A stretch of 64,000 nucleotides of DNA, taken from NCBI GenBank assembly GCA_022711465.1, contig JAKLEZ010000003.1, forward strand, positions 62,001 to 126,000. The letters are read 5' to 3'. Position 1 is the first letter of the stretch. Every line of letters starts with the position of its first letter. Below are positions 27,015 to 36,119 of this stretch, in pieces. This stretch comes from Planctomycetota bacterium (GTDB taxonomy: Bacteria > Planctomycetota > Phycisphaerae > UBA1845 > PWPN01). The translations under genes were made by a program, and so were the position numbers. The notes under the pieces were generated by a model that saw only the letters and a program-made list of their open reading frames with translations, had not been told where the DNA came from and did not search any database.

Positions 27015-28217
27015 TCAATGCCGCACAGTGCTCATTCTCAAGATCGGCACCAGCAGCGATACCGCGATCACCAGCACGATGACCGCCATGAGCATCAACA
27101 TCAGCGGCTCGAGCAGTCGCACACCCAGGTCGATCTGCCTGGCCGTCCGAGCCTCGTTCGAGTCCGCAATCTGAACCAGCACCGTTTCCAGGTTGTTGCT
27201 CTCCTCGGCCACCGCGATCATGTCCACGATGTCCGGGGGAAACAGCCCACTCGATCCCAAGGGCGCCGCCAGCGGCTCGCCCCGCTGCACGTTCTCCGCC
27301 GCCTTGTCGATCTCCGCCGCCAGGATCCGATTGCCCGCCGAATCCTTGGAGATCTTCAGGGCCTGCAGAATGGGCACGCCGTTGTGCAGCATCGTTCCCA
27401 GAATGCGACTGAAACGGCAAAGGGCCACCATGGTCACGATGCCGCCCATCACCGGCATCCGCAACTTCGCCCGGTCGATCCAGTAACGGCCCTGCTCGCT
27501 GCGAAGCACCGGAATCAGCGCGATCACGACTACGGCCAGCCCGCCGAGTGCATACATCCCGTGATCGCGTAGGAAGTCGCAGCAGGCAAAAAGAACCGTG
27601 GTGATCCACGGTTTCTCCACCTGGTCGAGGAAACCGCGGATCTTGGGAACCACAAACGTCATCAAAAACGTCACCACCGTCGCGCCTGCAAACAACAGAA
27701 TGGCCGGATAGACCATCGAACCGACCAGCTTGTTCCGCAACTCGTCCTGCCGCTCGGTGAACACCGAAATCCGCATCAACACGTCTTCCAGGAAACCACC
27801 CTGCTCGCCGGCCCGAACCATGGCGATGGCCAGCTCGTTGAAAGCGTTCGGATGCTTAGCCATCGCGTCCGCCAGCGTCTCGCCTCCGGACACGTCGTTG
27901 TGAATGTCCTTGAGGATCTCGGCCAACAGCGGATTGGAGGCCGTCCTGGCGAGGACGTCAATCGACCGCAGGACCGGTACGCCCGCCCGGAGCAGGTCCG
28001 AAAGCTGATTGTAGAACGTGGCCACCGCCCGGAGCTTCAGCTTCTTGGTCCGACCGCTGATGGCCGCCCGGGTCGCCTGCGAACCTTCGGTCACCTTGAT
28101 CGGAAACAGGGCGCGGTCATCGAGCATGCGGTAGACGGCCTGCTGGCTCTCGGCAGTCAGCACACCCGTTACCGTCTCACCCGAGCTGGTCTTCGCCTTG
28201 TACGTGAAGGTCGCCAT
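27015..28217 (-). CDS. gspF: GspF/PilC, inner-membrane platform protein
   Basis: A 400-residue polytopic protein of normal GspF length. It starts MATFTYKAKTSSGETVTGVL and has two repeated cytoplasmic helical domains (FYNQLSDLLRAGVPVLRSID and FSRILGTMLHNGVPILQALK), each followed by a hydrophobic segment (AILLFAGATVVTFLMTFVVP; LMLMLMAVIVLVIAVSLLVP). GspF is the inner-membrane platform that meets the GspE ATPase. It is the first gene of the operon. No gspE lies beside it, since the next gene upstream is divergent. Confidence 0.95.
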   Translation of the reverse strand: MATFTYKAKTSSGETVTGVLTAESQQAVYRMLDDRALFPIKVTEGSQATRAAISGRTKKLKLRAVATFYNQLSDLLRAGVPVLRSIDVLARTASNPLLAEILKDIHNDVSGGETLADAMAKHPNAFNELAIAMVRAGEQGGFLEDVLMRISVFTERQDELRNKLVGSMVYPAILLFAGATVVTFLMTFVVPKIRGFLDQVEKPWITTVLFACCDFLRDHGMYALGGLAVVVIALIPVLRSEQGRYWIDRAKLRMPVMGGIVTMVALCRFSRILGTMLHNGVPILQALKISKDSAGNRILAAEIDKAAENVQRGEPLAAPLGSSGLFPPDIVDMIAVAEESNNLETVLVQIADSNEARTARQIDLGVRLLEPLMLMLMAVIVLVIAVSLLVPILRMSTVRH

Positions 28218-28354
28218 CGCACTCTAACGACTACACCCCGGACGTCCCTCGAACCGCGCTAAGGAAACAGGGGAGATGCCCATCCGTCCGAGCAGCCCTC
28301 CCTGGCTTTCGGCAACGTCGGCCATCATGGGGCGTGCGGCATCCAGCCGCTCTT

Positions 28355-28383
28355 AGTCTAATCCCCACAACGACTTCGATCAA
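28355..28383 (-). promoter_or_regulatory. Candidate sigma-70-type promoter for the secretion operon
   Basis: On the minus strand TTGATC (28383-28378) is followed after 17 bp by TAGACT (28360-28355), a 4/6 match at both boxes with ideal spacing. It would start transcription about 130 bp before gspF. A second AT-rich island with TTGTCA and TATAAG lies at 28529-28553 but has poor spacing (13 bp). Confidence 0.4.
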
Positions 28384-29051
28384 TACCGGGCCACCCGGCG
28401 ACGCAATGCCAGCCCTCCCCACCTCGACCGGCAACAGCGGCATTCCTTTGTACACCCCGCCCAACGGGATCGATGCAGGCCGAGACTGCCAACCGAGGAG
28501 ACCCGAAAGCCCGGAAAACGATTAAATACTTATATCACAGTATCTTATGACAACTACGGGGGCCCGGATGGGCCCGACGCTCCTGCCGTAAGCTGCCCGA
28601 GCGTCGGCAGATCCGCGGCGTGCAGAGACTCCCGCCAATTCGCCATGGCCATCCACAGTTCAATAATGCGATTCACTCGCGACGAAAACATCGAATACCG
28701 GACCAGCGAGACTTGATACGCACCACGATCGTGACCATAATAGCGTTAGGTTTCTTCGTACTGCAATGGACTGCTCCGGCGTCCCACCGGGGAGCCTTTC
28801 CGTCGGAGGACCACATCGCCCCTGCCCCATGGGGCAGACATGGGAAGAAGCGGACCCCCGATTTTTGCCGGCGACCTCTTCGCGTGAGCCCGGTTCTGTC
28901 GGAGGCAGTCTCCGAAACCTGAAGACGACCAGCACTCCCCACTGGTCCCCGGCGCGGCGGCGCTTGCACGCCCCTCGTTCCGCGCCCCGGTGTTGAATGA
29001 CCGGAGAGCCACGTATCGACCCTAGATCCGATCCAATTAGGAGGAAGATCC
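28384..29051. other. Divergent intergenic region between gspF and the dockerin-like gene
   Basis: About 670 bp with no convincing gene. It holds an AT-rich island (28515-28553), a GC-rich stem-loop with a perfect 9-bp stem CCGACGCTC/GAGCGTCGG and a 16-nt loop (28574-28607, no T-run), and a plus-strand promoter candidate (listed separately). The small open frames here lack ribosome binding sites and recognisable products. Confidence 0.5.
28713..28741 (+). promoter_or_regulatory. Candidate promoter for the dockerin-like gene
   Basis: TTGATA (28713-28718), a 17-bp spacer and CATAAT (28736-28741) give a near-consensus promoter on the plus strand. If used, the transcript would start near 28748 and have a leader of about 300 nt before the ATG at 29052. 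Confidence 0.5.
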
Positions 29052-30650
29052 ATGCACCCCGTTGTCCTTGGAAGAGCCGTACTTGTCACCCTGGCCGTCG
29101 TCGCCCTGGCTCAGCCGGTGTGGGCCACCTGCACCACCATCACCTTCGAAGAATTGCGCGTGGGCACGTCCGTCAGCACCCAGTACACCGGTGTCACCTT
29201 CAGCGGTCGATGGTCGGGGGGAGCGTGGTCGAACCCGATCATCTACGATCCCAAGGGAGGTACCAGTTCGGAAACGCAGTGTCTCAGCGCCAAGGGTGAC
29301 GCCCAGAACGAGTTCAGCGATGAGTACCTGCGTCTGGATTTCGACAAGGATCAGACCGAAGTGACTTTCACGATCGGAGTCCGGCTCGGGTGTGCGGCCG
29401 ATGACACGGTTCAGGTCCGCTGGTACGACTCCTCTCACGTCCTGCGAGGAACAACTAACGTCCCCGTGAACGGAACCGTCACGGAACGCTGCAATGTCTT
29501 CGTCCGGGTCCAGCGTGAGACCGGCTTTCGTCGCATCGAGGTTGAAGCCGGTTCGGCCGGCGGCTGCGCCGCCCGGTTCGAGCTACTCGATGACCTGAGC
29601 TTCGATCTCGACACCACGCCTCCCGTGGCCGAGATCACTTCGCCCACGTCGTTGAGCTGCGTGTGCGATGGCACAACCATCTTCGGCTCCGCGTATGATC
29701 CGGACGGCCCCATCTTGAACTGGAAACTCGAACGCAAGGTCCTTGGCGCAGCGTCCTGGGTCCTGATCGCCCAAAGCACGAGCGAGGTGGTCAATGGCGC
29801 GCTGGCCACCTGGAGTACCGCGGCCGGGGACGGATACTGCACGCTGCGGCTCACCGTCACCAACGGCTGCGAGCTCGAGACGGTCTGGACGACAGACATC
29901 TGGCTGGACAAGGCGTTCAACACGCTCGAGCTGCGCAGCCCGACCACCGGCGACATCCTCGGAGGCACCGTGTGCGGCGACGGGACCGCCTGGGACCACT
30001 GCGGCGGCAGCTTCATGCTCGAGCATCGGGCGGCGGTTGCCGGTTCTCCCGCCGAGCCGTTCGATGTGCTCTACCCGCCGTGGATCATCACCGACCCGCT
30101 GGGCACGTGGAACACGAGCGCGGGCACCCCAGACGGCAATTACCAAGTCCGCCTCGTCGGCACCGACAACTGTGGCAACACGAAACAGTCCGCCGTGGTC
30201 ACGATCGCCGTCGACAACACGCCGCCCATCGCCCACATCAGTTCGCCGATCGCCTGCAGCGCGGTCAGCGGAAATGTTCTTGTCTACGGAACCGCCTCCG
30301 ACGCTCACCTGGCCGGCTGGGTACTGTCCTATACGGGCGGTGACGCCCATGGCTGGGTCACGATCGCAACCGGGCATGCTCCGGTCATCGATGGGCTGCT
30401 GGGCACATGGCGCACCGGGGGCCTGCGGCCGTGCGCCTACACGCTCCGGCTCGTGGTCACCGACGCGTCCGTTCTCAACTGCAACTCCGCGCTCCGCAAC
30501 CAAACGGAGTACAGCGTCTCGACCGACGTCGGCATTCACGGCAGCTTCGATTACGACCACGACGGCGATGTGGACCTGGATGATTTCGGGGTCTTCCAGC
30601 GGTGCTTCAGTGGCCCGGCCATCCTGGCCGAACCCGAGTGCCGGGAGTAG
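29052..30650 (+). CDS. Secreted protein with a dockerin-like single EF-hand C-terminus
   Basis: A 532-residue exported protein with a signal peptide ending PVWA and AGGAGG seven bases before the ATG. An N-terminal jelly-roll-like domain (CTTITFEEL, TGVTFSGRW, DEYLRLDFDKDQTEVTFTIG) is followed by three Ig-like units with paired cysteines. The units are marked by DTTPPVAEITSP, STAAGDGYCTLRLTVT and DNTPPIAHISSP. The end has DYDHDGDVDLDDFGVFQRC, a calcium-loop dockerin-like repeat, then CFSGP and a last Cys near the stop. Planctomycete secreted proteins often end in this kind of signature, usually of unknown use. It sits divergently next to the type II secretion operon, so it may be a substrate. 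That is an inference. Confidence 0.85.
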   Translation: MHPVVLGRAVLVTLAVVALAQPVWATCTTITFEELRVGTSVSTQYTGVTFSGRWSGGAWSNPIIYDPKGGTSSETQCLSAKGDAQNEFSDEYLRLDFDKDQTEVTFTIGVRLGCAADDTVQVRWYDSSHVLRGTTNVPVNGTVTERCNVFVRVQRETGFRRIEVEAGSAGGCAARFELLDDLSFDLDTTPPVAEITSPTSLSCVCDGTTIFGSAYDPDGPILNWKLERKVLGAASWVLIAQSTSEVVNGALATWSTAAGDGYCTLRLTVTNGCELETVWTTDIWLDKAFNTLELRSPTTGDILGGTVCGDGTAWDHCGGSFMLEHRAAVAGSPAEPFDVLYPPWIITDPLGTWNTSAGTPDGNYQVRLVGTDNCGNTKQSAVVTIAVDNTPPIAHISSPIACSAVSGNVLVYGTASDAHLAGWVLSYTGGDAHGWVTIATGHAPVIDGLLGTWRTGGLRPCAYTLRLVVTDASVLNCNSALRNQTEYSVSTDVGIHGSFDYDHDGDVDLDDFGVFQRCFSGPAILAEPECRE

Positions 30651-31289
30651 CAGGGACCACCCCAAGGAGACGGGCCCTGCGGGCGACACGGACCCGCGCG
30701 AGCGAGGCGCTCTCGGGACACACCGACGCCCATCGTGCCATCTCGCTACTCTCTCGTGAAGCTCGAGATGCCGCGGGCGGTCTCGCCCTGCCCGTCCTCG
30801 CCCACCCTCCGAGAATCGAAGCTGCCCCTGCGCGCGTCGGCCGGACCCTTCAACATAAGCACTATATAACTCTATAGAATTGTATCGCCCTCTCGATCCG
30901 GTCGCGCTCGCCTCCGCCCCGAACGGTCCGGAGCGTGCCGGGCTTTGGGCGCACCACCCCGAGCGCCTGGCCACGGCTGCCTCTCGTCATCGCCCCGCCC
31001 TCGCTCCTCACTCACCGCGATTCTGATCAGATGCTCCGCTTCCGGTGTCGAGCCCCTTCCTTCCCGGTTTGCCTTCGTCGCCACGCTCGGTTATCGTACG
31101 TCCATGCTCAGGCGCGAACCGTATCGCATCGCCCCACAGACCAAACCGGTCCGTACCCCGCGTCCGGGACATGAGATCAGGGTATGGCCCGAGGCCGGAC
31201 GGCCGGATGGCACCGATGTGCCGTCCGCCAGTGATCCGTCGACAGCCGAGCTTCCCGTCGTGTGACACCGCCAGTATCGTATACCACGC
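30651..31289. other. Intergenic region without a supported gene
   Basis: About 640 bp. An AT-rich patch at 30850-30880 stands out against GC-rich surroundings and could be promoter DNA. A possible -10 (TATCGT, 31275-31280) with a weak TTCCCG box 17 bp upstream lies just before the next gene, which has no clear ribosome binding site. Open frames on both strands here look like shadows. Confidence 0.4.
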
Positions 31290-32306
31290 ATGAACAGACC
31301 GTCGGACATCATCAAGTGCCTCAGTATCCTGTCCCTGGGTGGCGGACTTCCCGGCTGCATCATCGGTAACCGGCCGAATTTCGTCGAACCCAACGCCACC
31401 CGACCGGACCAGCGCACCTACTTCCTCGACGGCGCCGGCAACTACGGCTTCGGCAAGGAGACCGTTCCGCTTGGCCTGGCCGACGGCGGATATGAAGGAT
31501 TCGTCGAGCACTTCATCTGGACTACCTACCTGGGCCCCCTCGTGGACCAGGTCAACGTGACCCACAACCGCGGCAAGGCGACGGAGCTGGCCCGCAAGAT
31601 CGAGGGCTTCCTCAACCGCTATCCCGACGGGCAAGTGAACCTCATCGGCCTGAGCGCCGGCTCCGGCGTCGCCATCTTTGCCCTCGAGGCCCTGCGACCC
31701 AACTACAAGGTCGACAACGTCGTCATGCTCGATTCAAGCTTGTCGGCCAACTACGATCTGAGCTGGGCCCTGACCCACGTGAGGGGCGGCATCTACTTCC
31801 TCTGGTCGCCCGACGACCCTGTTCTCCGCGAAGTCGTCCCCATGATCGGCACCGTGGACCGCAGCTCCGACAAGGTTCTCCCCGCGGGCGTCTACGGGGC
31901 CAGGCTGCCTCGAAACGCCTCCAGGGAAACAGTGAATCTCTACCGCAAGGTGCACAACGTTCCCTGGCAACCCCAACCACTCGTCGGTCCGGTCAAGCTT
32001 CAGCATGCCGGCAGCATCAGCCGTGCCGTGATCTGCGATGTGGTTGCCCCGATCATCGTCCGCCGCCCGCCACCCGATCCTCCTCCGCAGGTTGCCAGGA
32101 GAGCGAGGCGAGCTTCACCTCCAGGTGCCACTCCACCGAGGCCCGCGCGGCCGACCCCGGATGCGCCAAGTGAGGCCCCGGTCGAACCACCACCCCCAGC
32201 CGAACAGGCGGCACCCGAGATCGAGCCCCCCGCACCCGCCACGCCGCCAGCCTTCGAGCCCGTCCAGCCCAGCCCCTCAACGGAACCCCCATTGCCACCC
32301 CCGTGA
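31290..32306 (+). CDS. Lipoprotein with an alpha/beta-hydrolase fold and a Pro-rich tail
   Basis: A 338-residue protein with a lipoprotein-type start (hydrophobic core ending GGGLPGC). It has a nucleophile-elbow motif, LIGLSAGSGVAIFALEAL, so Ser in GLSAG is the likely nucleophile. Later strands (NVVMLDSSLS and IYFLWSPDDPVL) fit the fold. A catalytic His could be in VHNVPWQP or LQHAGS, but I cannot fix it. The last 80 or so residues are Pro/Ala/Arg/Glu-rich and probably disordered. The substrate is unknown; lipase or esterase-like activity is a guess from the fold. No clear ribosome binding site precedes the ATG. Confidence 0.7.
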   Translation: MNRPSDIIKCLSILSLGGGLPGCIIGNRPNFVEPNATRPDQRTYFLDGAGNYGFGKETVPLGLADGGYEGFVEHFIWTTYLGPLVDQVNVTHNRGKATELARKIEGFLNRYPDGQVNLIGLSAGSGVAIFALEALRPNYKVDNVVMLDSSLSANYDLSWALTHVRGGIYFLWSPDDPVLREVVPMIGTVDRSSDKVLPAGVYGARLPRNASRETVNLYRKVHNVPWQPQPLVGPVKLQHAGSISRAVICDVVAPIIVRRPPPDPPPQVARRARRASPPGATPPRPARPTPDAPSEAPVEPPPPAEQAAPEIEPPAPATPPAFEPVQPSPSTEPPLPPP

Positions 32307-32433
32307 ATCGCCGGCCTCCACGCCGGCAGAACCGTCACCGGGCCAGCCGGCATGCGCGTCACCCCAGCTTGCATGCACCGGCCATTCCAAGTATGAGTGA
32401 TAGGCAGTGCGGTCTACCTTAGGAGGTCTATCC

Positions 32434-33576
32434 ATGTCCTGCATGAAACACCCGTGGAAACACGTCTTCCTGTTGACCATCCTGCCCGTCGCCCTCCAGG
32501 CTCAGCAATCGGCCGCCCAACCATCCACCGACAATGCCGATATTCGCGAGCTCAAGCTCAAGGATTGGCAGCCCCGGTCGATGCTCAGAACCAAGGTCAC
32601 CGAAGTGCCAAAGGCCGCCTTCCCGGTCATCGACGTGCACAATCACCTCGGCGACGGCAGGAAGGCCGCGGCCATCATTGAGGAGATGGACGCCGCCAAT
32701 ATCAGGACGGTGGTCAACCTGGACGGTCTGTGGGGAGATGAGCTCAAAGCCCGTCTTGAAAGGCTGGACAAAGCCTACCCGGGGCGGTTCCTGACCTACG
32801 CACTGATCGACTTCAAGGGTATAGATGATGGCGATTGGTCCGAGCGGACCGCACGTCAACTGGAAGCGGACTTCAAGGCCGGCGCCAAGGGCCTCAAGTT
32901 CCACAAGAGCCTCGGCCTGACCGTCCGCTACAAGGACGGCCGGCTCATGCCCATCGATGACCCGAAGCTCGATCCCATCTGGGAAACGTGCGCCGGGTAC
33001 GGCCGGCCGGTCATGATCCACACCAGCGATCCAGCCGCCTTCTTCACACCCCTCGACCGGTTCAGCGAGCGCTGGCACGAGCTCAACGAGCACCCCGGCT
33101 GGCTCTTCGCCGACCCCAAATTCCCGCGAAGGGACGAGCTGCTCGCCCAACGCAACCGGGCCATCGCCAAACACCCCAAGACGACCTTCGTCGGCGCACA
33201 CTGCGGCAACAACCCGGAGGACCTGGCCACAGTTGCCTCCTGGCTCGACAAGTATCCTAACTTCTACGTGGACATCGACGCCCGGATTAACGAGCTCGGC
33301 CGCCAGCCTTACTCTGCCCGCCGCTTCCTCATCAAGTACCAGGACCGGATCATGTTCGGGACCGATACGTTCCCCAACCGCGAAGCCTACCGGATGTACT
33401 TCCGATTCCTGGAAACCGATGACGAGTACTTCGACAGCGCCGGCGGCCATCACCGTCAGGGCTTCTGGATGATCTACGGTGTGTTCCTGCCCAAGGAAGT
33501 CCTGGAGAAGATCTACTACAAGAACGCCGAGCGGATCGTCCTGACCGACGCGGTCCGCGCCGCCCAGGGATCGTGA
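32434..33576 (+). CDS. Secreted amidohydrolase (amidohydrolase_2 / TIM-barrel family)
   Basis: A 380-residue exported enzyme. The ATG at 32434 has AGGAGGT six bases upstream and starts a signal peptide ending near LQAQQSAAQ; an in-frame start at 32407 is less likely. The amidohydrolase barrel has FPVIDVHNHLGDG (metal-binding HxH), KGLKFHKSLG, GRPVMIHTSDPAAFF, TTFVGAHCGNN and RIMFGTDTFPN with the late-barrel Asp. This matches the PF04909 family of decarboxylase-like and lactone-hydrolase-like metalloenzymes. The precise substrate cannot be read from the sequence. It converges with the zinc-ribbon membrane gene, 18 bp apart. Confidence 0.87.
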   Translation: MSCMKHPWKHVFLLTILPVALQAQQSAAQPSTDNADIRELKLKDWQPRSMLRTKVTEVPKAAFPVIDVHNHLGDGRKAAAIIEEMDAANIRTVVNLDGLWGDELKARLERLDKAYPGRFLTYALIDFKGIDDGDWSERTARQLEADFKAGAKGLKFHKSLGLTVRYKDGRLMPIDDPKLDPIWETCAGYGRPVMIHTSDPAAFFTPLDRFSERWHELNEHPGWLFADPKFPRRDELLAQRNRAIAKHPKTTFVGAHCGNNPEDLATVASWLDKYPNFYVDIDARINELGRQPYSARRFLIKYQDRIMFGTDTFPNREAYRMYFRFLETDDEYFDSAGGHHRQGFWMIYGVFLPKEVLEKIYYKNAERIVLTDAVRAAQGS

Positions 33577-33594
33577 GCAACCAGACCGAGCCAG

Positions 33595-34383
33595 CTACTT
33601 GCTCGACGGCGGCGGCAATCCATCCGCCACCCAAAGGAACGCCAGCGGCGGCCGTAAACGCGGCGGAAGGAGAATGCGAATGGTCAGCCGGGCCAGTTGG
33701 CGACCCATGCCAACGCCGATCAGGCCTCCGAGCATCTGGAGCAGCGTGTGCCCGTAGACATACGGATACGCCCAGGTGCCCATCGACGGCCTGTTCCACC
33801 CCGGCCGCGGCTGATCGCTCGCCACCATTGCCCAAACCGCCGCCCCGGCCAGCAGCGGAACAACCACGGCCGTCGCCACGTACCAACTCCTCCGCCAGTG
33901 CGGAAACACGATGACGAGGATGATCCCCCCAACCAAGGCCAACCCCACCGACGCGGCTGCCATCGGACCCACCCATTCCCAGTACTGACGTGTATGTGTG
34001 TAGGCATAGAGTCCGATGTTCGAAGACTGAGGACCGCCCATCCACCACGGTCGTCCCAGTTCATCGAGCGTAACCGCACTGATGCCGAACAGGCCGAACG
34101 CCCAACTCGAGAAGACGGAAATCAGCACCGCGATCCACAGGGCCAACGCCAGCGTCGAAACACGGCTGAGCCAGACCCGGCCGACTGATGCGGAGTCACT
34201 GACCGAATGATATCGCCCGCACTCCGGGCATCGGCAGAGCAGCACCTGCGTCCGCGCATCCCGGCGGACGATCTGGGTGCGGAGGTTGTAGCCACACCCC
34301 TCGCAGTAGCGGTCGGCCTCGACGGTGGTCACCTGGGCCATCGCCCCGAAGTCGAACGCCTCGTCGATCTGCTGGTCATCCAT
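33595..34383 (-). CDS. Zinc-ribbon membrane protein
   Basis: A 262-residue protein. The ATG at 34383 (MDDQQIDEAFDFG) has GGAGAGG upstream and replaces an upstream in-frame start at 34551. A four-cysteine zinc ribbon sits at the N-terminus (CEGCGYNLRT and CRCPECG). Four hydrophobic segments follow, such as LSRVSTLALALWIAVLISVF, GLALVGGIILVIVF and VVVPLLAGAAVWAMV. Planctomycetes encode many small membrane proteins with such a ribbon, and their role is unknown. It lies 70 bp after the radical-SAM-like gene on the same strand. Confidence 0.75.
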   Translation of the reverse strand: MDDQQIDEAFDFGAMAQVTTVEADRYCEGCGYNLRTQIVRRDARTQVLLCRCPECGRYHSVSDSASVGRVWLSRVSTLALALWIAVLISVFSSWAFGLFGISAVTLDELGRPWWMGGPQSSNIGLYAYTHTRQYWEWVGPMAAASVGLALVGGIILVIVFPHWRRSWYVATAVVVPLLAGAAVWAMVASDQPRPGWNRPSMGTWAYPYVYGHTLLQMLGGLIGVGMGRQLARLTIRILLPPRLRPPLAFLWVADGLPPPSSK

Positions 34384-34453
34384 CGGTCCTCTCCATGATC
34401 GCCCGTCAGCGGCAGGCCCTGACCCGACGGCACCTGCGGTTCCAGGCAAGCCA

Positions 34454-36103
34454 TCACGGCCGGTGCCATTCCCGACACCCCGGACAGAGGGACATCGCGT
34501 CGAACCGGCCGGCTGCGTGTCCCTCGCGGATCTCGACCATCCACTGGCCACTCCAGAGGGCCGCGAACGAGCTCTCAGTCACGGACCCAACCGTACGCAG
34601 CCCCTTGAAATCCTGGTCACAAACCGGCACCCGCCCATCGGCCAGGACCATCGCTCTGGAGAAGAGCCGTTCACAGGCGACTCGTTTCGGCGGCGCCATG
34701 TCCATGACGGAAAGGTCAGGCCACTGCCCGGCATAGCTGCTCGGCCCGCTGATGACCGCCGTGCCGACCCGGCTGACCCAGCGATCATAGAACGACTCCA
34801 TCTCCTCCATCGTCGTCGTGGTCTTGGTCAGTTCGCAGACCACGATCGGCTGGGGCTGCTGACGCTCCGTCTGGACCGCCAGTAACCGCTCGACGTTGGC
34901 CACGACCTGTTCATAGAGATCGACGTTGTGGACCCCCAGGTATTTCTCCCGCGTGGCAGCATCGATGAGCACATTGAGCACATCAACACGAGCCTCCACC
35001 AGCGTCTGGATCGCAGCATCGTCGAGCCGGGCGGCCGTCGTGCGCACGGCCAGCCCGAAGACTCCGGCCTCGCGGCACTTCCGCACGCACCGCTGCCAGC
35101 TCGGGTGATGCAAGGAATCGCCAAACCCGCCCAAGACCACGCGGACATCGTCACGCCGGGCGAGTTCCTCGATCAGCCGGTCGAAAACCGAATCGGCCAT
35201 CGGCCCGCGCCGACCCAGGATCTCGCCACGCGGGCGAATCGTCGTGGTTGCCAGTGGATCCTCCGTGGTCAACTCGATCTCGACTTCCCCCGGCAGCGGG
35301 TCCGCGCGCACACCCCACCGCTCAAGCAGGAACCGCGAGACCGTGAGCACGTCGGGGGTGAACGGGTCATCCGCGCTCCCGCCGGCCCGTGCCAGGATCG
35401 CGGTGATTCGCTCCATGGCCGCATCCGTGTCCGCCACGCACCGCCCGCAGGCTCGCCGCACCTCCACTTCGGGAGGGTAAAAACACGGGAGCATGATCAG
35501 GTCCCGCTGCGGCAATGCCGGCTGGTAGGCCATCATCCGCCCGGGCGGCTGATTCGCCTTCATCAGATCGGCCAGCAAGGCCGGAGCGTAGATCGCGGCG
35601 GAGAGCCCCGGCGCCGCCTGGGTGAAGGTCATGCGCACATCGGCATACACCTTCTCGTAATGCTCGACCATCGCGTCCAGCAGAACCGGGTCGAGCAGCA
35701 CCGCCGCGGCGGGAACGTCGACCACACCCTCGGCCTGCTCACGCCTGGCGAGGGCTTCCAGCAGCCAGGGATGCACCGACTCGTCGAACACGCAGGTTCC
35801 GGCCAGTCCGCCGCGCCATGCGTCCAGCGACCACTTGCGGGCACTGGCGACGTAGCTCTCCCACGGCACGCCCCCCGCCTGATGGGTCTCGACTCTCACC
35901 GCCAGCCCGGCGACCGTCTGTCGGGCTTGCTCCTCCTGCGATTTGTCCACCAGCAGGTGAACGCTCGCCAATCGCTTGGCAGCCAGCACGCGCTTCACCG
36001 TTCGGCGGAGCACCGTCTCGCCCAGCAACTCATCGTTGAGCCGCGAGCGCCTCCCCAAAAAAGTGCGCTCAAAATCAGCAGTAATCGCGGCAATGATCTT
36101 CAC
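34454..36103 (-). CDS. SpsF-like nucleotidyltransferase fused to a radical-SAM-like/SPASM domain lacking its cluster motif
   Basis: A 549-residue two-part protein. Residues 1 to about 190 look like a CMP-sugar synthetase/SpsF-type nucleotidyltransferase (MKIIAAITADFERTFLGRRS, ETVLRRTVKRVLAAK). Residues from about 265 on follow the layout of a radical SAM enzyme: VEIELTTEDPLATTT, then MADSVFDRLIEEL, RVVLGGFGDSLHHPSW and DVLNVLIDAATREKYLG. In normal family members the first stretch reads like ELTTRCNLRC; here the cysteines are gone. The C-terminal SPASM-like region keeps cysteines (VACERLF, VPVCDQDF, SLCPGCREW), and a CGRC pair lies between the domains. It is probably not a classical radical SAM enzyme. 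The gene is 16 bp downstream of the DUF115 gene, suggesting a role in surface-glycan synthesis. Confidence 0.8.
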   Translation of the reverse strand: MKIIAAITADFERTFLGRRSRLNDELLGETVLRRTVKRVLAAKRLASVHLLVDKSQEEQARQTVAGLAVRVETHQAGGVPWESYVASARKWSLDAWRGGLAGTCVFDESVHPWLLEALARREQAEGVVDVPAAAVLLDPVLLDAMVEHYEKVYADVRMTFTQAAPGLSAAIYAPALLADLMKANQPPGRMMAYQPALPQRDLIMLPCFYPPEVEVRRACGRCVADTDAAMERITAILARAGGSADDPFTPDVLTVSRFLLERWGVRADPLPGEVEIELTTEDPLATTTIRPRGEILGRRGPMADSVFDRLIEELARRDDVRVVLGGFGDSLHHPSWQRCVRKCREAGVFGLAVRTTAARLDDAAIQTLVEARVDVLNVLIDAATREKYLGVHNVDLYEQVVANVERLLAVQTERQQPQPIVVCELTKTTTTMEEMESFYDRWVSRVGTAVISGPSSYAGQWPDLSVMDMAPPKRVACERLFSRAMVLADGRVPVCDQDFKGLRTVGSVTESSFAALWSGQWMVEIREGHAAGRFDAMSLCPGCREWHRP

Positions 36104-36119
36104 TCAGCACGCAGCACTT

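Noticed and set aside
28529..28553. TTGTCA / TATAAG as the secretion-operon promoter
   Set aside because: Spacing is only 13 bp; the pair at 28355-28383 has 17 bp and is closer to gspF.
28574..28607. GC-rich stem-loop in the gspF upstream gap as a terminator
   Set aside because: No T-run on either side and no gene ends next to it.
29583..30974. Minus-strand open frame of 463 residues opposite the dockerin-like gene
   Set aside because: No motif or ribosome binding site; the plus-strand protein has a signal peptide and EF-hand.
31008..31634. Minus-strand open frame of 208 residues in the gap before the lipoprotein hydrolase
   Set aside because: Overlaps the supported hydrolase gene and has no family features.
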